Source: Nocardia sp. CNY236 (GTDB taxonomy: Bacteria; Actinomycetota; Actinomycetes; Mycobacteriales; Mycobacteriaceae). From it: a DNA stretch of 53,401 nucleotides. Made by a program: the position numbers and the translations under genes. The stretch covers positions 1-53,401 of the forward strand of contig NZ_AXVD01000034.1 in the NCBI RefSeq assembly GCF_000482385.1, read 5' to 3'. Each line of letters starts with the position of its first letter. Within the stretch, counting starts at the first letter, position 1. Shown piece after piece: positions 1-8,675 of the stretch. The notes under the pieces are model-generated. The model searched no databases, was not told the origin of the DNA, and saw only the letters and a program-made list of their open reading frames with translations.

Positions 1-602
1 TGATCGTTGCCGCGGGGTTGGACGCGCGAGCGTATCGCCTCGACTGGCCTGCGGATACCGCGGTGTTCGAAATCGACCAGTCGAAGGTCTTGGAATTCAA
101 ACAGGTGGTGCTCACCGAGCATCACGCCCAACCCACGTGCGACCGGCGACCGGTGACGGTCGATCTGCGAGAAGACTGGCCCGCCGCCCTTCGCTCGGCA
201 GGTTTCGACCCCGAGAAACCGGCAGCGTGGTCGGCGGAAGGGCTGCTGCCCTATCTTCCCGGCACTGCGCAAGACTTGCTGTTCGCCCGGATCGATGAAC
301 TGTCCGCACCCGGCAGCCAGCTCGGTCTGGAGGTCTTCATGGCAAGTGGCGATTTCAAGAGTATTTCGGACTACGAGAAACAGATGACCGGCCAAAGTCC
401 CTTCGGTGGCGTCGACCCGGACGAGCTCTTCTATGACGATGAGCGCGCCGATCCTGCGGTGTGGTTGGCGGACAAAGGCTGGGTGGTCCACCCGTTCTCG
501 CTCGAGGGACTCACTCTGAGCTACGGACGTGCCATTCCGGAGATGCCCGACGAACTCGGCCGGATGATGAAGCAACCGAGGTATCTGACAGCGACGCGCT
601 GA
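1..602 (+). CDS. SAM-dependent methyltransferase, TIGR00027/LCMT-like, 5' truncated by window edge
   Basis: The reading frame is open from the first bases (codons from position 3 read IVAAGLDARAYRLDWP), so the start lies outside the window. The motif AAGLDARAYR, followed by a D-K-hydrophobic stretch, is the SAM-binding region of the actinobacterial putative O-methyltransferase family (TIGR00027, related to leucine carboxyl methyltransferases). The central segment with SAEGLLPYLP matches the family's WxxEGLxxYL signature. About 200 residues of roughly 290-300 are present. The family is greatly expanded in mycobacteria and nocardiae, and individual substrates are unknown. It is probably flanking genome and not part of the enediyne cluster. 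Confidence 0.85.
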   Translation, partial: IVAAGLDARAYRLDWPADTAVFEIDQSKVLEFKQVVLTEHHAQPTCDRRPVTVDLREDWPAALRSAGFDPEKPAAWSAEGLLPYLPGTAQDLLFARIDELSAPGSQLGLEVFMASGDFKSISDYEKQMTGQSPFGGVDPDELFYDDERADPAVWLADKGWVVHPFSLEGLTLSYGRAIPEMPDELGRMMKQPRYLTATR

Positions 603-680
603 CTCCTATGAACCTCGAAGTACAGTGGGTTCCCGCCACTGCCGCGCGCAACCACGATCTCCCGTTGCTACCGTCGGTGG

Positions 681-1061
681 GTGTCGAACCGTCGATCAGA
701 TGTGACCGCCTTGGTGGTGCAACACCATCGAGATCTACAATCGTGGCTGAACAATGCCGATGAGGTTGCCCTTCAACGGTTCCTGAACGCCCACGACGCC
801 GAGTTCACCCTCGTGACCGTCGAGGGCACTGTCGCGACTCGCGCTCAACTCGATGACATGTTTCATGGTGTCGGTGCAACGGCGCCGGACACGACCATCG
901 AAATATCCTGGGTGACGGTGCTCGAGGCCTCGGGAGATCTGCAGTTGCTCAGGTGGGAAGAGCGACACAGCGACGTTCATGGATCTTCGACTCGCGTCGT
1001 GACTGGGGTGCTCCGCGCCGACAAGTGGCTTTCCGTGCACGAAACGCTCATCCGCACCTGA
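681..1061 (+). CDS. NTF2-like/DUF4440 (SnoaL-like) small protein
   Basis: Starts with GTG at 681 and encodes 126 residues. The N-terminal helix ending in an ALQRFLNAHDAEF-type segment, followed by alternating strands and a C-terminal W-L-S-V-H-E strand, fits the cone-shaped NTF2/SnoaL fold as used in DUF4440 proteins. Such proteins act as small-molecule binding pockets, isomerases or cyclases, or have unknown roles. I cannot name a substrate. It lies 78 bases after the methyltransferase on the same strand, so they may be co-transcribed. A second NTF2-fold gene of the SgcJ type lies at 9982-10362, but the two proteins are not obviously close relatives. Confidence 0.7.
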   Translation: MSNRRSDVTALVVQHHRDLQSWLNNADEVALQRFLNAHDAEFTLVTVEGTVATRAQLDDMFHGVGATAPDTTIEISWVTVLEASGDLQLLRWEERHSDVHGSSTRVVTGVLRADKWLSVHETLIRT

Positions 1062-1100
1062 CATCTTCCCCGCCTCCCTGTGGCAGCTGTCGTTGTGGGT

Positions 1101-1892
1101 TCACTGGTCTGTAGCGCGCTGCCGGAGGACCTCTCGTGCTGTGGTCAGCGCGTTGAGAGCGGCCGGGAAGCCTGCATACAGTGCCATCTGGATGATCACC
1201 TCGATCAGCTCGACTTGCGTACCACCGGTGTTGAGCAGGCCGTGAATGTGGATCCGCAGCTGAGGGTCGACCGTGCCGAGCGCGGTACAGGCGGCGACGG
1301 TGACCAGTTCGCGCTGGCGCAGATCCAGTCCGCCGCGCGGGTAGACATCGCCGAAGGCGAACTCGACGAGAAACCGCCCGAGATCGGGGGCGATGTCATT
1401 CAGCGACTCGATAACGTGCTGTCCGGCGCGGCCGTCGACCGTGGCCAAGGTCGCCAGGCCACGCTCCCACCGATCCATGCCGCCGAGATCGGCGCGCGTG
1501 ACATCCGGTCGGATGCCCCGTTCGGCGAACACTGTCTTCGCGACGGTCAAACCGTTGATCGAGGCCGGGAAACCTGCATACAAGCACACATGCACAATGG
1601 CCTCGACCAGTTCGGTCGGACTACAGCCGACATTGAGCGCACCGTGCAGGTGAAATGCGAGCTGCGGAGCCGCATTTGCGAGTGCGGTGAGTGCCCCGAC
1701 AGTCACCAGCTGACGCTCGGCCGGGGCGAGACCTGGGCGAGTCAACACATCGCCGTAGCCGAATTCGACCACGAACCGCGCCAGGTCCGGCGCGATATCG
1801 GCCAGGCCGGTCACGATCGACGGGGCATCGGTGTTTTCGATCGCGCACAGCGCCTCGTAGCCCCGGAGGAACCGATCGCGCTCGTCGTGCAT
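1101..1892 (-). CDS. Carboxymuconolactone decarboxylase family protein with two tandem domains
   Basis: 263 residues. Two halves of about 125 residues repeat the same pattern: IAPDLARFVVEFGYGDV...RQLVTVGALTAL and again IAPDLGRFLVEFAFGDVY...RELVTVAACTAL. Each is followed by L-x-x-HxHGxLNxG and a YAGFPAxxNxL helix. This is the AhpD-like fold of the CMD family in a fused tandem form. The CxxC peroxidase motif of AhpD is absent from both halves, so a decarboxylase-like or unknown role is more likely than a thiol peroxidase role. It is transcribed away from the membrane protein at 1979 and is probably a flanking gene. Confidence 0.85.
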   Translation of the reverse strand: MHDERDRFLRGYEALCAIENTDAPSIVTGLADIAPDLARFVVEFGYGDVLTRPGLAPAERQLVTVGALTALANAAPQLAFHLHGALNVGCSPTELVEAIVHVCLYAGFPASINGLTVAKTVFAERGIRPDVTRADLGGMDRWERGLATLATVDGRAGQHVIESLNDIAPDLGRFLVEFAFGDVYPRGGLDLRQRELVTVAACTALGTVDPQLRIHIHGLLNTGGTQVELIEVIIQMALYAGFPAALNALTTAREVLRQRATDQ

Positions 1893-1978
1893 TGCTGTGT
1901 CCTTCCATGAAACATCGCGGCACTGGCCAGGTACAGGGTAGTCACGATGAGAAATGGTGCATATCTAGAATATTCGGC

Positions 1979-2776
1979 GTGAGCGCGCCGGAGATGGTCC
2001 TCAGCTATGTCAATGCCCTCAAGTGGCCACTCCTCGGCCTCGCTGTGATCTTCTGGCTTCGGCAGTCGATCGTCGAATTGATCGGGCGTATCGAGTCGGC
2101 ACGGTTCGAAGGGGCGGGAGTGTCCGCGGAGCTCGAGGCCCGGGCAATTCAGACCGCTGCCGCTATCGAAGTTGCAGGGCGTGACCCAGATTTTGCGGTG
2201 TCTCCTCTCGACGGTGAGCTGCCGATGTCGGACGATCACAGCGACGCTGGTACGGGCAATGGTCGTAGCGAGACGACGGGCGAGCCGAGGCGCCTGGTGT
2301 ACGTATCGCACACCCCCGCAGTCGCCGCCGCGATCGGTCTGTCCGAGGCTGATCGTCGACGTGTCGGTCATCAGGTCACACGCATGAAGCAGTTCGCCGG
2401 TGTCGAGCCCGATCTCGTCGGCATCGCCGAGAACCCGTGGCAGGCAATGCTGGCCGAGAACTCGGCGGTTGTCGGTTTCGTGCAGAAATCCTACTGGGAC
2501 CGAAATATCGGATACACGCCTGTGCTGTGGCCGGGTGCGTCTGTCTCGCTGCACGCGACCTTCCGCGACCTGGAGCAGTTGGTTCGCGAAGCCGACGCGC
2601 GGCCCCGGCAGGTGACACGTGGCGCCGTTGTCGAGTTCGATCGAGCCGCGCGCTCATGGGTCGGCCAGTACGCGGTGTACCTCGAATCGATACTGATGTA
2701 TGCCGACCGACTGCGAATGGGCGGGCACACCGCGTCTTCACCACGGCCGTCGGAGGCGGTGAGGGACTCCGAGTAG
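1979..2776 (+). CDS. Unknown protein with one N-terminal transmembrane segment
   Basis: About 265 residues from the GTG at 1979; an ATG five codons later (1994) is an alternative. The frame is open upstream, but that part overlaps the divergent CMD gene and has arginine-rich shadow composition. Residues ~13-28 (KWPLLGLAVIFWL) form one hydrophobic helix, followed by a charged amphipathic helix (ESARFEGAGVSAELEARA) typical of membrane-anchored proteins with a cytosolic tail. The C-terminal two thirds are soluble and contain no motif I recognise. I assign no function. Confidence 0.55.
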   Translation: MSAPEMVLSYVNALKWPLLGLAVIFWLRQSIVELIGRIESARFEGAGVSAELEARAIQTAAAIEVAGRDPDFAVSPLDGELPMSDDHSDAGTGNGRSETTGEPRRLVYVSHTPAVAAAIGLSEADRRRVGHQVTRMKQFAGVEPDLVGIAENPWQAMLAENSAVVGFVQKSYWDRNIGYTPVLWPGASVSLHATFRDLEQLVREADARPRQVTRGAVVEFDRAARSWVGQYAVYLESILMYADRLRMGGHTASSPRPSEAVRDSE

Positions 2777-2824
2777 CACGCAGGGACCTGCTCGGCCTCG
2801 TCGGATACCTGGCCCGCGGCAACC

Positions 2825-3012
2825 CTGCACGCAGAAGTGGACCATCTGGTCTGCGAAGGGCGTCGACAATGTGGACCCGGTGTCGGGCACCGAACGAGCC
2901 ACATGACAGCATGGCCCGTATGTGAGTATGTCGACCGACTCGCGGCCGTGGGCGTGGTAGCAGCGAATGGTGCCGCGAGGCCATCGCCGGCGCCGAGGTT
3001 GTACGCAACGTC
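2825..3012 (-). pseudogene. Decayed C-terminal fragment of a PfkB-family sugar kinase
   Basis: On the minus strand this stretch reads NLGAGDG in one frame, the anion-hole/catalytic GAGD motif of PfkB kinases. In a neighbouring frame it reads SCGSFGARHRVHIVDAL, which parallels SCRSFGTRNWVDTVDGL at the end of the intact kinase at 52391-53284. At DNA level the two loci share long matches, for example cgccggcgccgagg and ccgaacgag, with gaps that break the frame. It is therefore a frameshifted remnant related to the intact copy. The rest of the 2777-3262 stretch shows nothing else I can support except the AraC promoter region. Confidence 0.6.
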
Positions 3013-3262
3013 ACGACTGCACACGGGCTCGACTTTCGGCTTCGAAGTCCGATGTGGCAGTGACAAGCCGGATTCGGTGGTCGATCGGACCGGGGGCGGA
3101 CTCGGATGCCCGGTCGCGGCCAGGGCTTGTAGCCGATAGGCTATGCCCGATCGGGGCAACTCACAGGCGGGCCCCTGACATCTCGAAGGTGCGCTCTTCT
3201 TCGGATAGGCAATGCAATCCATCGTTTCTAGCGTTGGGCCATGCCTACCGAGAGGAACGGTT

Positions 3263-3739
3263 ATGACCCAGATACCGACCGCCTATACACACGACGATGC
3301 AGCTGTTGTCGATATCGTCAGCCGTCGGCAAATCGTCAACGAGTCCGCGGTAGCCGAGGTGAGCGAACACCTTCACCGCGCAGTCACACGAGCGATCTGC
3401 TTCATGCAGGACAACTTGGCCGAGCCGATCACAGCCGACGAGATCGCTAGAACAGCACTGTTCAGTAAGTATCACTTCACCCGCGTTTTCCAGCGGGTAA
3501 CTGGGGACTCCCCGGGGCGCTACCTCACCGAACTCAGGTTCGAGCGCGCTCGCGAACTTCTGCTATCTACTGACCTCAAGGTTGTCGACATCTCATACGA
3601 GGTCGGATTCGCGAGTGTTGGCACCTTCAGCACTCGGTTCCGCGAACGTACTGGCGTGTCGCCGAGCGCCTTCCGGCAGCACTTCCGAACCGCAACCCCT
3701 CGGACAGTCTACGAGCGCCTCCCAGCCCGGTGCAAATAG
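3263..3739 (+). CDS. AraC/XylS-family transcriptional regulator
   Basis: 158 residues from ATG 3263, with GAGAGG about 8 bases upstream as ribosome binding site; upstream in-frame codons lack one. A short N-terminal part of about 50 residues precedes a full AraC DNA-binding domain with two helix-turn-helix motifs: ITADEIARTALFSKYHFTRVFQ, and later VVDISYEVGFASVGTFSTRF with the conserved GFxSxxxFSxxFR pattern. There is no sugar-binding cupin or GyrI-like effector domain, so it resembles small stand-alone AraC regulators. It sits at the left border next to decayed DNA, and its regulon cannot be read from the sequence. Confidence 0.9.
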   Translation: MTQIPTAYTHDDAAVVDIVSRRQIVNESAVAEVSEHLHRAVTRAICFMQDNLAEPITADEIARTALFSKYHFTRVFQRVTGDSPGRYLTELRFERARELLLSTDLKVVDISYEVGFASVGTFSTRFRERTGVSPSAFRQHFRTATPRTVYERLPARCK

Positions 3740-3795
3740 CCTGAGCCTTCTCTGTAGCATCTTTGCGACAATCACCAGTGAGTTGATGGCCGCCC

Positions 3796-3821
3796 CGAGC
3801 CACGCCGTGTGGCGTGGCTCG
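3796..3821 (+). terminator. Hairpin terminator after the AraC gene
   Basis: CGAGCCACGCC-GTGT-GGCGTGGCTCG forms a perfect 11-bp stem with a 4-base loop, 57 bases after the AraC stop codon. There is no clear T-run, which is common for actinobacterial terminators. Confidence 0.65.
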
Positions 3822-3859
3822 ACTGCGCCTTCTGAATTGCGCCCCCACATGCTTCGAAC

Positions 3860-4048
3860 CCGACCTACTCTTCCTGGTCGAACGAGGTCGAACGCTGGTT
3901 CGGGCTGATGACCGACCAGCAACTCCGTCGAGGCGTCCACAGAAGCGTTGCCGCGCTGGGGAAATCGATCGTGACTGGATCGCTGCCTGGAATGAGGACC
4001 CGAAACCGTTCGTGTGGACCAAGACCGCCGACGAGATCATCGCCTATC
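3860..4048 (+). pseudogene. IS630-family transposase C-terminal remnant (frameshifted)
   Basis: From 3860 the plus strand reads PTYSSWSNEVERWFGLM and then TDQQLRRGVHRSVAAL, the characteristic DDE-transposase C-terminal segment of IS630 elements (SSWLNQVERWF...QLRRGVHRSV). After a frameshift near 3965 it continues DWIAAWNEDPKPFVWTKTAD, again a standard IS630 ending. The catalytic N-terminal part, the rest of the element and any terminal inverted repeats are not recognisable, so the element is dead. It marks past transposition at the left edge of the cluster. Confidence 0.8.
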
Positions 4049-4140
4049 CCGCCCAAGCACTGGCGTTCTTCCATTCCTGCCCGGCCGACGCGCTGGTGAT
4101 CGGCTCGCACATCGTCACCAAACACCACGGGCGGCGGTGA

Positions 4141-4532
4141 GGCCCGATAGTCGAACCGCTGACGCTGCTGGCCGAGCAGGTCACCACCCACGAAACATAC
4201 TCCGAGAACCGATTCGATCTCCGCACCGACGTGCGGGCCGCCCTGACACTCTCCAGTGGTATAGGTCACGACACTGACCGCGGCACCATTGGACATCGAG
4301 GCCGCCACGGAGTTGATGCGCATCGAATGCGGGCACGCCGCTGTGTGGCGGCGAGACAACACGCTGGTCCTTCCCACCCCCCGAGAGTGTGCTGCGCTAC
4401 GCGGACGTGCTCGCCCGATTCGCGTGCGGTATCCCCGACGACTCGCCGCACGGCCCGCAGATCGCGCACAGCGTCGGTGTCGCGGTACGCGACTGGTTTG
4501 CCCGCCACAGCGGACCGTGGCGCGACCGCTAG
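4141..4532 (+). pseudogene. Decayed gene of unknown function, three frames
   Basis: Coding-like GC-rich third positions jump between frames: PIVEPLTLLAEQ...RFDLRTDVRAAL (frame of 4141), DIEAATELMRIECGHAAVW (from about 4289), then ESVLRYADVLARFACGIPDD...DWFARHSGPWRDR ending at TAG 4530-4532. No single frame spans the region. Taken together this suggests one gene that has accumulated frameshifts. I do not recognise the family. It lies between the transposase remnant and the first cluster gene. Confidence 0.5.
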
Positions 4533-4558
4533 GGCTACACCGTATTGACCGGCGACAC

Positions 4559-5626
4559 CTAACGCGGGGCCGCCGCCTGACCGACCTGGCTCCAGTCGAC
4601 GCCGAGCTCGCCCTTGTCGGCGATGATCTGCTCCCACCACATACGGTGCTCGACATACCAGGCCACGGTCTCGGCGATCCCGGTCGCGAAATCATGGGTC
4701 GGTGCCCAGCCCAGCTGGGACTCGATCTTGTCCGGGTTGATCAGATAGCGACGATCGTGATTCGGCCGATCCGGGACGTGTGTGATCCACTCATCCGGAT
4801 TCAGGCCGAGTGCGGTCACCGCCATGGCGGCGATGTCGATATTGGTTACCTCGAACCGGGCGGACACGTCGAAGATCGGCAGCAGCCCCGGGTCGGTTGC
4901 CGCCGCGGCCGGGATCGCGTCGAGCTCGGCATGCAGCACCCGGTGCACCGCAGCGCAGTGATCGGCCACATGCAGCCAGTCCCGGCGCTGTAACCCATCA
5001 CCGTAGACCGGCACCTTCTTCCCGTGCAGCACATTCGTCACCGCGAGGGGAATCAGCTTCTCCGGCAACTGGAACGGGCCATAGTTGTTGGCGCAGTGCG
5101 TCATCCGGATATCGATTTCCGGATAGGTCTGCATGTAGGCGCGCACCATCTGATCCCCGGCCGCCTTCGCCGCCGAATACGGAGTTTTCGCGTTCAGCGC
5201 CGACCGTTCGGTGAACCATTTGTCTCCCTCGGCCAGTTCCCCGTACACCTCGATCGTGGACACGTGCACGTGCGAGCGGACCGGCACCAGGCGGCTGCAC
5301 TCGGCCATCACCTGCGCCCCGAGGGCATTGCTACGCATGAACGACGACGGACCCAGAATCGCGCGGTCGTTATGCGACTCCGCCGCGAAATTCACCACAT
5401 AATCGGGCCGGTAGCGGCGGTAGAGCGCTTCCATTACCTCGAAGTCGGCGATATCGGCCTTCTCGAAGGTGATCCGGTCGATCACCGCATCCACGTTCGC
5501 GAGATTGCCGGCGAAGCCGATGTAGTCCACCGCCACCACCTCGGCGCCGGGCTCCCACTCCAAAAGGAGGTGCACGTAGTTGGCGCCGATGAATCCGGCG
5601 GCGCCGGTCACGAGGTAGGTGGGCAT
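4559..5626 (-). CDS. dTDP-glucose 4,6-dehydratase-like SDR (RmlB family), atypical active site
   Basis: 355 residues of extended short-chain dehydrogenase. It has the NAD-binding GAAGFIG motif (residues ~8-14), a NFAAESHNDRAI segment matching RmlB's AAESHVDRSI, the YxxxK pair Y150/K154 (YSAAKAAGD) and RmlB-like NNYGPFQ and GDGLQRRDWLHVADH segments. RmlB enzymes dehydrate dTDP-glucose to the 4-keto-6-deoxy sugar, the entry to deoxysugars. Oddity: the RmlB motif STDEVYG is STIEVYG here, so the catalytic Asp is Ile125 while Glu126 is kept. It may therefore be a weaker or different nucleotide-sugar enzyme. It follows unbU in the same transcript. No glycosyltransferase or other deoxysugar gene is visible in the window. 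Confidence 0.75.
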   Translation of the reverse strand: MPTYLVTGAAGFIGANYVHLLLEWEPGAEVVAVDYIGFAGNLANVDAVIDRITFEKADIADFEVMEALYRRYRPDYVVNFAAESHNDRAILGPSSFMRSNALGAQVMAECSRLVPVRSHVHVSTIEVYGELAEGDKWFTERSALNAKTPYSAAKAAGDQMVRAYMQTYPEIDIRMTHCANNYGPFQLPEKLIPLAVTNVLHGKKVPVYGDGLQRRDWLHVADHCAAVHRVLHAELDAIPAAAATDPGLLPIFDVSARFEVTNIDIAAMAVTALGLNPDEWITHVPDRPNHDRRYLINPDKIESQLGWAPTHDFATGIAETVAWYVEHRMWWEQIIADKGELGVDWSQVGQAAAPR

Positions 5627-5637
5627 GTCAGCCGAGC

Positions 5638-6609
5638 CTAGCCGAAATCAGTCCGGCGATGCTGAGCGGATGAGCGCCACCGCCGTAGCCGCGGCGCCAA
5701 ATACATCACCATCCCCCGAATCGCGCAGGTGATCACTAGCGCGAAGAAGATTGCGTATGCGACCTGGGCAGCGATGAGAAGCCCGTATACGCCTGCGACT
5801 GTGAGCCCGAAGACCACCTGGCCTCGTGTCGAGATCGGTGTAGTACCAGGATCGGTGATCATATAGTTGGTGAAGAGCACAAACGCGACACCGGTCATCG
5901 CCCCGAGTACCGAAATGAAGACGTCATCGGCCCAGATCGAGCGCACGAGACCTTGCAGGACGAATCCACCCACCCATGCGGCGATCAACGGCATCTTGCC
6001 GGTGAGCTTGCCATTGAGCATGGTGCCTGCCATCAACACGCCGAGTGGGATCAGAACATCGAGCGCGGTGCCCGTGTTGTTCAGAAACATGTACGGCGGC
6101 GCGAAGCCCACCAATGGGATGAGCAGTAGGGCCACCGCAATGCCCGTGTTCGATGGATTGAGGTAATGCCTGAGACGACCCTTCACCCGCACTCGAAACA
6201 CGTACTTCGAAGCGGCCGCGACGGTCACCGCGAACAGAAAGGGCCATAGAGTGCTTGTGTAGATGAGCATCGAGCAGGCCAAAGCGGTGATGTGTGCTGG
6301 TAGCAGGAAGTAGAACAGTTCGATACGGCCTCCGGCGTATTCGGGCGCTCGCTGATGCGCCCACGCGTCGAACATCTCCAGCAACAGATGCATTACGTAG
6401 CTGACGGCAACAGTGGCGATCGGTACGATTGGCGCTTGCTCGAACCCAAGAAGCAGGTGTCCGAGCACGTTGAAGGCGGTAATCGAAATTGCAAACCGCA
6501 AAAGCGCTTTACGTCGCCGGTCCACAGGTTTCGGGAGGGCTTGTTGCGTCGGGGTGACGTCGTCGGCCACCGCTCCATGCGCCACTTTCGACGCGATCTG
6601 GATAGTCAT
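5638..6609 (-). CDS. unbU: Enediyne cassette integral membrane protein UnbU-like
   Basis: 323 residues with about eight hydrophobic helices (for example VLGHLLLGF, ITALACSMLIYTSTLWPFLF, GIAVALLLIPLV) and an RnfD/NqrB-like NPSNTGIAVALLLIP segment. UnbU is one of the conserved proteins of unknown function in the enediyne warhead cassette. The call rests on family features plus context: it overlaps unbV by ATGA at 6606-6609 and shares a cluster with the enediyne PKS. Its role (transport, electron transfer or membrane assembly) is not established. Confidence 0.8.
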   Translation of the reverse strand: MTIQIASKVAHGAVADDVTPTQQALPKPVDRRRKALLRFAISITAFNVLGHLLLGFEQAPIVPIATVAVSYVMHLLLEMFDAWAHQRAPEYAGGRIELFYFLLPAHITALACSMLIYTSTLWPFLFAVTVAAASKYVFRVRVKGRLRHYLNPSNTGIAVALLLIPLVGFAPPYMFLNNTGTALDVLIPLGVLMAGTMLNGKLTGKMPLIAAWVGGFVLQGLVRSIWADDVFISVLGAMTGVAFVLFTNYMITDPGTTPISTRGQVVFGLTVAGVYGLLIAAQVAYAIFFALVITCAIRGMVMYLAPRLRRWRSSAQHRRTDFG

Positions 6610-8495
6610 GGTTGCACCTTCAGTGTGGTCGTCGGCTCGTCGGGATCGACCAGGTTTTCCAACGCGAACGTGCGCTGGTGTAGCTCGCCGTCATGGCGCC
6701 ACGTCACGGTTGCACTGAGTGCATCGCGACGCTGTGCGTCGGGGATGCCGAAGTGTGCTATGTCGTCGGTGACCCCAGAGTGTCCGTTCGCGGGGTACAC
6801 CTGCGTTTCCCGGCGATAGCCGCCCTCTCCTTCAAGGATCACCGTCGCGCCGATCACTGGCGTGGACGCGCCTCCGACTCCTTCGGCTACCACTCTCAAA
6901 CTGACCCGACGGTTGTCGGTCTCGGATGTATTCACATAGGCATACGAATCCTCCCACTGGTTGGCCACCAGGAAGTCCCGCAGCCCGTCGCCATTGATAT
7001 CGGCGGTGGAAATTCCGCGCGAGACCTCGTCGCTGAAACCGATCTGCTGACCGATGTCGACCCACTCGTCGTTCATTTCCCGCCACAGCCGGTTGGGCTC
7101 ATGACCGGACAGGTCGTCCCCCTCCTCGATACGCAGCCACAGCTCGGGGTATTCGAGGATCTGGTCGTTGCCCATCGCGGTTTCCTGCAAACGTGGCCAT
7201 ATGTTGCGAGTGCCTTTGATGAAACCGGTCGCCTGCAACAGGTCATCACGACCCTCGTTGAGGATGTCTATGGTTTTGATGTCCCACGACCATCCGCTGT
7301 GTGCGATACCGGTCTGCGCGGAGCGGTCTGTGAATGGAACTTCGCCCTTCAGCAGATCTTCGGGTTCGCCATCGGGGTAGAACGCAAAATTCGACTCCTG
7401 CAACGCCCATGGGCTGGTGATGTTGCTGACAACCATCCGAGGCAACTCGTCTGCCCCGGAGTATGAAAAAGCAACCCCCATACCCTTGAACGAGTCGTGG
7501 CCGAGGACGGTCGATCGACGCTCGGTGAGAGAGCGACGATCACGCACCGACTCGAATCGAACGTCACCGGGCTTCGACCGGTTGACCAGCAATTGGTCGG
7601 GACCGAAATCGTTTGCCACGTACGCTTCCGGCAATCCGTCTCCGGTGAGATCTTGGAACCCGAACGATAGAGTCCACGAACTGGCCGATTCCTTCGGGAT
7701 GCGGTTGCTGACGTCGATGAATTCCGGCATCTCACCAATGTCGTCGACGGGGTTGCCGAGGAAAAGACGGTTGGTACCGGCATTACGTGCCTTGTTCATC
7801 CCGTCTTGCATCCGAATCCGCGAGTCGGTGGCAGCAGCGGGATCGAGCACACGTGCTCCGTCGGGAAAGTAGTTTCCCACCATGATGTCGAGGACTCCGT
7901 CGCCATCGATATCGGCAATGTTGAGCGCGGTCGAGTTCCACACATTCATGGGGGTAACGAGCTCGGTCGGCTCGAAATCGGCGCGCCGAGGTGTGCCAGC
8001 ATCGCCTGACTCGCGCTGATTGAGAAACAGTACGGGCGAGCGGCCCCAGTAGTAGACGATGAGGTCTGTGGTGCCGTCGTGATTGATGTCGGCGGGTACA
8101 CAGCCTATCGGCGCCATGGTGTCGTCGTAGCGTAGACCGTCGGGTCGCAATTCGAACGGCTCGAACGGCTCGCCCGTACTGCCCGGCACGGGAAACACCC
8201 GCACCTCGTCGTCGCGTGGGTCGGTGGTGCACGCGTCGCCCGCGTGGCCCTGGCCCCGTAGGTCCATCGATCCTACCGATGCCCCGACCGCGGAGATCCA
8301 CGGCCGAATGGGCTCGAAGTCTTGTGCAACGGGCCGCACACGCTGGTTGGTCGGCGATGGAGGCAGTAGGTGACGGTCGAAAGTTACCTCCGCCGAGGCC
8401 CGACCGACCAACGCGTCGCTCGGCCCTGCCGGTATTAGGGTCCACGTGCCCAGACACAGCGCTATCGATAACGTAGGTACCAACAAACGTCTCAT
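6606..8495 (-). CDS. unbV: Enediyne cassette secreted FG-GAP/ASPIC-UnbV protein
   Basis: 629 residues from ATG 8495, chosen because GGAG lies five bases upstream and the first residues (MRRLLVPTLSIALCLG) form a signal peptide; the frame extends 16 codons further up without a site. Calcium-binding FG-GAP-type repeats recur: DINHDGTTDLIVYYWG, DIDGDGVLDIMVGN, DLTGDGLPEAYVANDFG, DINGDGLRDFLVANQW. The C-terminus has the ASPIC/UnbV domain (GYRRETQVYPANGHSG). UnbV proteins are conserved in enediyne clusters and exported, with unproven function. It overlaps unbU and probably acts with it at the membrane. Confidence 0.9.
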   Translation of the reverse strand: MRRLLVPTLSIALCLGTWTLIPAGPSDALVGRASAEVTFDRHLLPPSPTNQRVRPVAQDFEPIRPWISAVGASVGSMDLRGQGHAGDACTTDPRDDEVRVFPVPGSTGEPFEPFELRPDGLRYDDTMAPIGCVPADINHDGTTDLIVYYWGRSPVLFLNQRESGDAGTPRRADFEPTELVTPMNVWNSTALNIADIDGDGVLDIMVGNYFPDGARVLDPAAATDSRIRMQDGMNKARNAGTNRLFLGNPVDDIGEMPEFIDVSNRIPKESASSWTLSFGFQDLTGDGLPEAYVANDFGPDQLLVNRSKPGDVRFESVRDRRSLTERRSTVLGHDSFKGMGVAFSYSGADELPRMVVSNITSPWALQESNFAFYPDGEPEDLLKGEVPFTDRSAQTGIAHSGWSWDIKTIDILNEGRDDLLQATGFIKGTRNIWPRLQETAMGNDQILEYPELWLRIEEGDDLSGHEPNRLWREMNDEWVDIGQQIGFSDEVSRGISTADINGDGLRDFLVANQWEDSYAYVNTSETDNRRVSLRVVAEGVGGASTPVIGATVILEGEGGYRRETQVYPANGHSGVTDDIAHFGIPDAQRRDALSATVTWRHDGELHQRTFALENLVDPDEPTTTLKVQP

Positions 8496-8675
8496 TGTCG
8501 CTCCATTACGGTCTCGCCTCTCAGGTCCGTGACTCCATCCCAATGGACCAGGCTTTTCACGGCATCTCGTCCTGTGCGCGCTCGGTGACCCAGACGGATT
8601 CGTGGAACTCGGGACCGGTGTTCTCCTGCGCGTCCGCGGCCGGACCCACCGTCCTGCACAGGTATGCGGAATTCA

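Noticed and set aside
1080..1910. Plus-strand open frame of 276 codons opposite the CMD gene
   Set aside because: Antisense shadow of the double CMD protein, which has clear family motifs on the minus strand.
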